From positions 1 through 40,121 of the forward strand of contig JADBWH010000107.1 in assembly GCA_020404105.1 (NCBI GenBank): a stretch of DNA of 40,121 nt, written 5' to 3'. The first letter of the stretch is position 1. Each line of letters opens with the position of its first letter. Under the pieces are notes generated by a model. That model ran no database searches. It saw nothing but the letters and a program-made list of their open reading frames with translations, and was not told where the DNA came from. Below, in pieces: positions 34,675-40,121 of this stretch. A program made the translations under genes and the position numbers. Origin of the DNA: Pseudanabaena sp. M53BS1SP1A06MG. GTDB taxonomy: Bacteria; Cyanobacteriota; Cyanobacteriia; Pseudanabaenales; Pseudanabaenaceae.

Positions 34675-35366
34675 CTACGATAACTCAATCTTTACATGAA
34701 CAGAAAATTCAGCACACTGCTCAACAATTACAAGAAAGCGGATATAGAGTTATTACTGAGCCATCGAAATCAGATTTACCGTTTGACCTAGGTAACTACG
34801 TTCCAGATTTAATTGCCACTAAAAATGATCAAGGTATAATTTTTGAGATTAAAACTAGTTGCAAACGTCTTTCTATTGATCGATTGCAAAACCTTGCAGA
34901 ACAAATTGCATTCCATAATGAATGGCGGTTTGTATTAATCACTTTGGATGATGAGAGTGATTATGTTTTCCCATTAGAAGCAAAAGATTTTCCATATTTG
35001 CAAGATTTAGAATCTCGATTGTCAAAAGTAGATATTCTCATTCAATCATCACTTTTTGAGCCAGCTATTTTATTTCTTTGGAGCATTCTAGAGTTACTAC
35101 TGCGTAGAAAAGCAGTAATAGAAAATATTCCCATCGAACGACTTCCTGCGAGTAATTTACTGGATCATCTTTATTCAAGGGGAGAAATGTCGATGGATCA
35201 GTTTGACGTTTTCAAGGATTTTTTAAAGCTGAGAAATCAGATTGCTCATGGGTTGATGATACCTATAAATTCGACATGCGATATGCTAACTCTAGCTCAT
35301 CAAACAGTAAAAGCTTTAATAAGTGACTGGAAGTTAGAAGATTCTGCTAATTTAATTAACAAATAA
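34671..35366 (+). CDS. Putative PD-(D/E)XK nuclease plus HEPN-like protein
   Basis: A 231-aa two-domain protein. Residues 10-100 look like a restriction-endonuclease fold: P45-D46 in NYVPDLIAT and E59-I-K61 in IIFEIKTS. The C-terminal half is helical and carries R188-N-Q-I-A-H193, the R-x4-H motif of HEPN RNases. REase-HEPN fusions of this sort occur in conflict and defence genes. It is fused by ATGA overlap to the broken RusA-like gene. I see no GCGATCGC in either gene, unlike the neighbours. It may be a toxin, an RNase or an immunity effector; none is shown. Confidence 0.6.
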   Translation: MTTITQSLHEQKIQHTAQQLQESGYRVITEPSKSDLPFDLGNYVPDLIATKNDQGIIFEIKTSCKRLSIDRLQNLAEQIAFHNEWRFVLITLDDESDYVFPLEAKDFPYLQDLESRLSKVDILIQSSLFEPAILFLWSILELLLRRKAVIENIPIERLPASNLLDHLYSRGEMSMDQFDVFKDFLKLRNQIAHGLMIPINSTCDMLTLAHQTVKALISDWKLEDSANLINK

Positions 35367-35399
35367 AAAGAGAGGCGCAAAGCGCCTCTCTTTTTATTT
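35361..35399. terminator. 18-bp perfect palindromic terminator between convergent genes
   Basis: Arms 35361-35378 and 35382-35399, loop AAA. It has A-run, GC core GAGAGGCGC and T-run on both strands. The stop codons of the plus-strand nuclease gene (35364-35366) and of minus-strand aroA (35394-35396) both lie inside the stem. Confidence 0.85.
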
Positions 35400-36731
35400 G
35401 GAATATAAGCTCTGTAGAGTTGGAATAAAGGAAGGATAGGAAATTGCGGCGGATTCGGCACGGTTGATTGAGGTTTTGCCTTTGGCAACTAGCGCCGCGA
35501 TCGCTAAACTCATCGCCACACGATGATCGTCATAGCTATCGACCTCAGTACCAGTCAGCGCTTTACCTCCGACAATTTCCATGCCATCGGGACGCTCGGT
35601 TACATTTGCACCGAGTTTGGTTAATTCCTTCACCATGGCTACAATGCGATCGCTTTCCTTAACCCGCAGTTCTTCGGCATCCTCGATGATGGTTGTTCCT
35701 TCTGCACAACTAGCGGCGATCGCTAAAATAGGAATCTCATCAATCAATCGAGGAATAACTGCACCACCGATGCGGCAAGCCTTGAGAGATGCCGAACGCA
35801 CATGTAAATCGGCAACGGGTTCGCCTGTAACTTCGCGTTCATTTTCATAGGTAATGTCGGCTCCCATTTCTGCAAGAACTTCTAAAATTCCTGTACGAGT
35901 CGGATTAATTCCCACATTCTCAATTACTAAATCAGAGTTGGGAACAATTGATGCAGCGACTAGCCAAAAAGCGGCGGAACTAATATCTCCGGGGACGGTT
36001 ACTTCTTGACCAACTAATTTTGCACCACCCTTAACTGAGACCGTATTGGTATCAACATCAACACTAACATTCGCGCCAAAAGCAGCCAACATTCTTTCAC
36101 TGTGATCACGCGATCGCTCTGGCTCAGTGATAATCGTTTCGCCATCGGTCATCAAACCTGCCAGCATGATGCAGGACTTGACCTGTGCCGAAGCAACGGG
36201 GGATTGATAGTGAATTGCTTTAAGATTTTGTCCTGAAATGGCGAGGGGCGCACGCGCTCCATTTTCTCTACCCCAAATACTAGCTCCCATTTGGCGCAAA
36301 GGATTGACGACTCGGGACATAGGGCGCGATCGCAATGAGGCATCACCTGTAACTGTAAAAAAGCGATCGGGATGGCTCGCTAAAATTCCTAACATTAACC
36401 GTAGCGTAGTGCCTGAATTGCCAGCATTGAGCACATCTACAGGTTCCTTGAGATTGCCTAGCCCGATCCCCTTGACGATCACTAAATCTGAATTTAGCTC
36501 AGATATTTCCGCACCCATCGCTGCAAAACAAGCGGCGGTACTGCGAGGATCTTCCCCTAGTAGTAAACCGTGAATTTGCGTTTCGCCTTCGGCTAGCGAG
36601 CCAAGCATCAACGCCCGATGTGAAATGGATTTATCCCCCGGGATCGTAATTCTGCCCCGTAACCCCTGAGGCAAATGGCTAGAGTCAATAGTTAGGATAT
36701 GGTTGGGGTGCGTAGTTGCAAGGTCAATCAT
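35394..36731 (-). CDS. aroA: 3-Phosphoshikimate 1-carboxyvinyltransferase (EPSP synthase)
   Basis: Transfers enolpyruvyl from PEP to shikimate-3-phosphate, the sixth step of the shikimate pathway. Conserved: [20 protein letters not shown] near the N-terminus, [61 protein letters not shown] and [10 protein letters not shown]. The ATG at 36731 gives 445 aa; a TTG at 36749 would add six residues without support. It is convergent with the nuclease gene and shares its terminator. Confidence 0.95.
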   Translation of the reverse strand: MIDLATTHPNHILTIDSSHLPQGLRGRITIPGDKSISHRALMLGSLAEGETQIHGLLLGEDPRSTAACFAAMGAEISELNSDLVIVKGIGLGNLKEPVDVLNAGNSGTTLRLMLGILASHPDRFFTVTGDASLRSRPMSRVVNPLRQMGASIWGRENGARAPLAISGQNLKAIHYQSPVASAQVKSCIMLAGLMTDGETIITEPERSRDHSERMLAAFGANVSVDVDTNTVSVKGGAKLVGQEVTVPGDISSAAFWLVAASIVPNSDLVIENVGINPTRTGILEVLAEMGADITYENEREVTGEPVADLHVRSASLKACRIGGAVIPRLIDEIPILAIAASCAEGTTIIEDAEELRVKESDRIVAMVKELTKLGANVTERPDGMEIVGGKALTGTEVDSYDDHRVAMSLAIAALVAKGKTSINRAESAAISYPSFIPTLQSLYSK

Positions 36732-36853
36732 GTTAAAGTCAGTTAGCAATTACTATTAGATTACAGTGCTTTGCGCTCTCCGTAAAACATAGAGTTTTGT
36801 TGAAAGCGTTGCTAAATAACCCTTTCAAGAATAGTTGCTCATAGGAAGAAACC

Positions 36854-37489
36854 ATGAATGCCACGCCCAATCCTGAAGATATTAATGCGATCGCGTCCGA
36901 TAGCAGCACCGATAGCAATACCAATACCAACGCTGAAAGTGTTACGCCTCCCTCACCACCACAAAATTTAGGGACATTTCTCGATCGCTTATATGGGACA
37001 TTATTTTTGCCCCAAGTCACCTTTGAGCAACTCAAAGCACATCCGTCATTTGTGCAAGCCGCGATCGTGATTGCTTTAGTTAATGCTTTGGAGACTATTC
37101 GCCTTGATCATTTATCGATTGTGAGAATTGTCGGCTCGGTGATTGGTGGCAGCATTGGCTGGGTATTTTTCACTTTTTTGTTGAAACAATTAGCTAATGT
37201 GTTTCAAAAAAATGTTGAGATGCTGGAGTTACTGACCCTCACAGGTTTTGCGAGCTTACCTTGGATATTCATGGCTCCTGCCCTCAGCTTGCCACCCCAA
37301 TCCCGTTTTCTTGGCGCGATCGCTGTGATCATCTGGTTTATCGTCTGGCAGGTATGGAGCGCATCGGTAGCCCTCGGTATTAAAAGCTGGAAAACTTTGG
37401 CGATCATTCCTTTAGCGATCGCTGGTGGTGTTGTCGCCCTCATTTGGCTCGGCAACACGATCAATTTACTAGTGAGTATCAGCTTTTAG
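36854..37489 (+). CDS. Yip1-family membrane protein
   Basis: A 211-aa protein with an Asn/Thr/Ser/Pro-rich cytosolic N-terminus (about 1-38), then FLDRLYGTLFLPQVTFEQL, the lead-in typical of bacterial Yip1-domain proteins, and about five membrane helices. The function of these proteins in bacteria is unknown. It is divergent from aroA and its stop overlaps the stop end of sqdX by 4 bases on the opposite strand. Confidence 0.72.
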   Translation: MNATPNPEDINAIASDSSTDSNTNTNAESVTPPSPPQNLGTFLDRLYGTLFLPQVTFEQLKAHPSFVQAAIVIALVNALETIRLDHLSIVRIVGSVIGGSIGWVFFTFLLKQLANVFQKNVEMLELLTLTGFASLPWIFMAPALSLPPQSRFLGAIAVIIWFIVWQVWSASVALGIKSWKTLAIIPLAIAGGVVALIWLGNTINLLVSISF

Positions 37490-38610
37490 GCTAAAGCTAG
37501 CTGAGCAGCCTTAACCGTTTGTTCGTAATATTTTTGTAACTGCTTTGTAGCAGATTCCCATCCCCATTTTTCAGCTTCGTGACGGGCTGCAAAGCACATT
37601 GCTTCATGTCGATCATAAAACAGATTTTGAGTAGCTGTCACCAATCCATCGCGATCGCTTGGCTCAAATAAATAGCCATTAACGCCATTGGTCACAATAT
37701 CAGGGATACCACCTGAGTTCGCGGCAACAACGGGACAACCTGCCGCCATTGCTTCCAATAGCACTAAGCCGAGGGTTTCGGTGCGAGATGGGAATAGAAA
37801 GGCATCGCTAGAAGCAAAGGCAGATGCAAGATCATCACCACGCAGATAACCGACAAAATGAGTATTTGTCCCTGCAAAGATTTTCTCTAGCTCCTGACGA
37901 TAGGGACCATCACCGACAAGGGCAAGACGACAATTGGGAATAGCCTGTAATACGGGCAGGATCTGCTGAATCTCTTTCTCCGCAGACAGCCTACCTACAT
38001 ATAAAAATAAAGTATCTTCGGGATGTCCTTGGGTCAGCTGCGATCGCATTTCATCACTTTTAAATCTTGGATGAAACTGCTCCGTATCCACACCACGCTG
38101 CCACAGATCAAGGCGTTCCACTCCATGCGATCGTAACTCATCGATCATCACTGTAGAAGTACAGAGATTGAGCATCGCTTGATTGTGTGTATTCTTTACC
38201 AAATCCCACATCACACCTTCGAGAAAGCCTAAACCATAATGCTGCAAATATTGCGGCAAATGCGTATGGTAAGAAGCCATCAAGGGGTAATTCAGCTTTT
38301 TGGCATAATAGATGCCAGCCATTCCCAAAATTGCGGGATTGACGACATGGATTAGATTAGGCTGGAATTTTTCTAATGCATACCCAATCGATGGTCTTGG
38401 TAAAGCGAGTTTTAGTTCTGGATAGAGGGGAAAATCAAAAGCAGATACCCCATAAATCTGAGCACCGCAATATTCCGTAAGCCCTCCATCGGGCGAAAAT
38501 ATCAATACTTGATTACCAAACTTGACCAAATACTCAACGGTATATTTGAGGCGGGTGACGATGCCATCGATTTTAGGCAGAAATGTCTCGGTAAATATGG
38601 CGATACGCAT
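37486..38610 (-). CDS. sqdX: Sulfoquinovosyltransferase SqdX
   Basis: Transfers sulfoquinovose from UDP-sulfoquinovose to diacylglycerol, the last step of sulfolipid (SQDG) synthesis in thylakoid membranes. It is a GT4-type (GT-B) glycosyltransferase: N-terminal acceptor domain from MRIAIFTETFLPKIDGIVTR, and C-terminal nucleotide-sugar domain with YVGRLSAEKEI and the E-x7-E region PSRTETLGLVLLEAMAAG. The N-terminus and the stretch SPDGGLTEYCGAQIYGV are SqdX-like. 374 aa is the usual length. No sqdB is adjacent. Confidence 0.93.
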   Translation of the reverse strand: MRIAIFTETFLPKIDGIVTRLKYTVEYLVKFGNQVLIFSPDGGLTEYCGAQIYGVSAFDFPLYPELKLALPRPSIGYALEKFQPNLIHVVNPAILGMAGIYYAKKLNYPLMASYHTHLPQYLQHYGLGFLEGVMWDLVKNTHNQAMLNLCTSTVMIDELRSHGVERLDLWQRGVDTEQFHPRFKSDEMRSQLTQGHPEDTLFLYVGRLSAEKEIQQILPVLQAIPNCRLALVGDGPYRQELEKIFAGTNTHFVGYLRGDDLASAFASSDAFLFPSRTETLGLVLLEAMAAGCPVVAANSGGIPDIVTNGVNGYLFEPSDRDGLVTATQNLFYDRHEAMCFAARHEAEKWGWESATKQLQKYYEQTVKAAQLALA

Positions 38611-38632
38611 AGTAGTTACACATGCTGGCTAC

Positions 38633-38660
38633 AAAAAAAGCACCCATGGGGTGCTTTGTA
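38633..38660 (-). terminator. Intrinsic terminator of ilvN
   Basis: The stem AAAGCACCC / GGGTGCTTT (38637-38645 and 38649-38657, loop ATG) is followed in the minus direction by a run of seven T. It separates ilvN from sqdX, so the two are probably separate units. Confidence 0.8.
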
Positions 38661-38665
38661 TTTTA

Positions 38666-39205
38666 CTAGAAGTTAGAAATTGGATTTTTAGCCGTATCCT
38701 TGGCAACTTTTAGGTATTCCGTATTAACCCCAGATTCACGGGTGAGCGAAACCTTGCCTGTACGGGCAATTTCGCGAATGCCAAACTTGTTTAACATCTT
38801 TAGGATCGCAACCATCTTACCAGGATCACCCACTACCTCGATAGTTAAAAAATCATCAGCCACATCAACGATACGGGCACGGAAAATTTGCGAGATTTCA
38901 ATAATTTCGGAACGCACATTCGGAGCAGCATTTACCTTCACAAGCATCAACTCACGCTCAACACAAGGAATATCGGTAAAGTCAAGAATAGTGATCACAT
39001 TGATCAGTTTGTGCAACTGTTTAGTGATCTGCTCAATCGTGTGATCGTCGCCTGAGACAACCATCGTAATGCGCGTAAATCCATCTTGCTCAGCCGTCCC
39101 GACCGCAAGGCTCTCGATATTAAAACCTCGGCGGGCGAACAAGCTAGCAATACGGGTCAGTACACCTGCCTCATCTTGGACGACAACGGAGAGAGTATGT
39201 TTCAT
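38666..39205 (-). CDS. ilvN: Acetolactate synthase small (regulatory) subunit
   Basis: Regulatory subunit of acetohydroxyacid synthase, branched-chain amino-acid synthesis, giving valine feedback. The N-terminal ACT domain starts [23 protein letters not shown] with [12 protein letters not shown] (about 1-78); the C-terminal domain (about 85-165) ends [17 protein letters not shown]. 179 aa is slightly longer than the usual 160-175 because of a short tail. The large subunit is not in the window. Confidence 0.93.
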   Translation of the reverse strand: MKHTLSVVVQDEAGVLTRIASLFARRGFNIESLAVGTAEQDGFTRITMVVSGDDHTIEQITKQLHKLINVITILDFTDIPCVERELMLVKVNAAPNVRSEIIEISQIFRARIVDVADDFLTIEVVGDPGKMVAILKMLNKFGIREIARTGKVSLTRESGVNTEYLKVAKDTAKNPISNF

Positions 39206-39365
39206 GGTGAAAAATTCGGCAAATAAACAGCACAGTAGACTATATTAATGACTTTAGTTACTTTATTGCGACTATCAAGCTACATATTACATAGCTTTTC
39301 TCAAGGTATTGTGTCGCAACGTCCTAGAATTTTTCCTGTATCTCCGCAAAAGTTGACTAGGACAT

Positions 39366-39418
39366 AAACCCAAAATTAAAGTGGCAGCACAAAGTGCCGC
39401 CACTTTAATTTTGGGTTT
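39366..39418. repeat. Long hairpin with AAACCCAAAATTAAAGTGGC arms
   Basis: 20-base arms at 39366-39385 and 39399-39418 pair perfectly and continue inward through GCAC/GTGC with one mismatch. It lies in the 620-base gap 39206-39824, which has no gene and is filled with repeats. Confidence 0.65.
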
Positions 39419-39495
39419 TGACTTGTCCTATCTAAATCTTGCGTTGCAATACAAAAATCTAAGTTCATTGATGACATGAAGCACCATAAATGATC

Positions 39496-39702
39496 GGTAG
39501 TGCTAAATAAGTAAGGATGAACCCGCCCATCCTTACTTATTTAACGTCAGTTCGGGTTAAGCTGGCAAATTTTAAAAGCCCAAAAGTAAAAGCCTTGCTA
39601 AGCAAGGCTTTTACTTTTGGGCTTTGAGAGATGGTTTGCGTAGCAAACCATCTCTCAAAGCCCGTTTCAAATTATCCCGAACTAGCGTTATTTAGCACTA
39701 CC
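39496..39702. repeat. Palindrome interrupted by a MITE-like element
   Basis: The left arm GGTAGTGCTAAATAAGTAAGGATG (39496-39519) should pair with an equally long right arm, but only its inner part is next to it (39528-39543). The outer part, GCACTACC, is found at 39695-39702, beyond the 39542-39690 element. A repeated TTATTTA (39537-39543 and 39688-39694) brackets the insertion. Confidence 0.75.
39542..39690 (+). repeat. TAACG-ended MITE-like element, 149 bp (best copy)
   Basis: Ends: TAACGTCAGTTCGGGTTAA on the left and ATCCCGAACTAGCGTTA on the right, imperfect inverted repeats. Inside are two strong hairpins, GCCCAAAAGTAAAAGCCTTGC with its complement and GAGAGATGGTTTGC with its complement. 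It is near-identical to the 13043-13184 copy. Shortest reading of the target duplication is TT on both sides. Confidence 0.8.
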
Positions 39703-39824
39703 AAGATCTAATGATCTTGTGGGAAAGTTTTTGCATGGTATCTGGAGCAAGAATTTCTGCAACTACGCTAAATTTTTGGAAATCGAGGCAATCAATAATG
39801 ATTATGATTTGGCGATAACCCTGA

Positions 39825-40121
39825 CTAAACTCTTCTTTGATAATTGAGTTCTGAGAAAGAAATAACTACCCGTGTACCAGACTCGCGAAATAGTTGCACA
39901 TCACCTTCAAGCTGTTCTGTAAGTAGACATACTAACTGCCAGCCCAAACTCTCAGTTTGACGGAAATCAACCCCCTCTGGAAATCCTACCCCATTATCTG
40001 CCACCATGAGAATAATTTGATCTCTTTCATCATGACTGAGACTAACAAAAAGTTCACCAGAGCTATGTTCAGGAAAAGCATGTTCTAAAGCATTAGAAAC
40101 TAGTTCGTTGATAATCAGTCC
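39825..40121 (-). CDS. Histidine kinase, C-terminal ATPase part (runs off the window)
   Basis: Only the last 98 residues are inside the window. The N box (GLIINELVSNALEHAFP) and G box (VADNGVGFPEGVDF, then SLGWQLVCLLTEQLEGDV) of the HATPase domain are clear. The N box form LVSNALEHAFP is typical of HisKA_2/HWE-type kinases. The gene is 5' truncated by the window edge; sensor and dimerisation parts are outside. Confidence 0.85.
   Translation of the reverse strand, partial: GLIINELVSNALEHAFPEHSSGELFVSLSHDERDQIILMVADNGVGFPEGVDFRQTESLGWQLVCLLTEQLEGDVQLFRESGTRVVISFSELNYQRRV

Noticed and set aside
36739-37035. 98-residue frame antisense to the Yip1-like gene
   Set aside because: It covers the divergent aroA/Yip1 promoter gap and shows no recognisable domain; the opposite strand is the better gene.
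39496-39702. CRISPR-like array in the repeat-rich gap
   Set aside because: The repeats are palindromes and nested inverted repeats of different sequence, without regular spacers.
39825-40121. Pairing of the histidine kinase fragment with the response regulator at the window start
   Set aside because: They are 39 kb apart, on opposite strands, and nothing in either sequence links them.

Overview
The window looks like a chromosomal segment of a filamentous, Pseudanabaena-like cyanobacterium. The evidence is the very frequent palindrome GCGATCGC (HIP1), several cyanobacterium-specific genes (sqdX, ictB, a Ctp-type protease, ferredoxin sulfite reductase, tandem Amt transporters behind NtcA-type boxes) and abundant short tandem and palindromic repeats between genes. 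No rRNA, tRNA, CRISPR array or complete insertion sequence was seen. The genus is an inference; the phylum is well supported.

Layout. 1-3000: the end of a small repeat element, a NarL-type response regulator, a conserved hypothetical and a Ctp protease. 3000-8750: two amt genes, each with a canonical GTA-N8-TAC box, then sulfite reductase with a ribbon-helix-helix-like tail. 8750-13040: Orn/Lys/Arg decarboxylase, Nudix hydrolase, MFS transporter, Hsp20. 13230-22580 (minus strand): a phosphonate uptake and catabolism cluster. It reads, in transcription order, binding lipoprotein, ATPase, fused permease, an AbiE-like toxin-antitoxin pair, PhnX-like hydrolase, FAD oxidoreductase, PhnZ-like HD protein and Nudix hydrolase. 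23250-29880: GH57 protein, SWIM-finger protein and Mfd. 30240-34264: HhH lipoprotein plus FTR1 permease, a secreted hypothetical, a TPR protein and IctB. 34268-35366: a small foreign-looking unit made of a broken RusA-like gene followed by a PD-(D/E)XK plus HEPN-like protein. 35390-40121: aroA, a Yip1-like membrane protein, sqdX, ilvN, a repeat-rich gap, and the 3' end of a histidine kinase.

How it works together. The amt pair is a nitrogen-stress uptake module. The phosphonate cluster could import 2-aminoethylphosphonate or a relative, oxidise the amine with a flavoenzyme and release phosphate by two different C-P cleaving enzymes (PhnX-like and PhnZ-like). PhnW and PhnY are absent from the window, so the route would be unusual.

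The other notable theme is repeats. A 87-149 bp MITE-like family ends in TAACG..CGTTA; one copy interrupts a palindrome and so exposes its insertion site. A second family has TGATGTTACGTGGAAC ends. Two repeat types that normally lie between genes have become in-frame peptide inserts in Mfd and in the decarboxylase.
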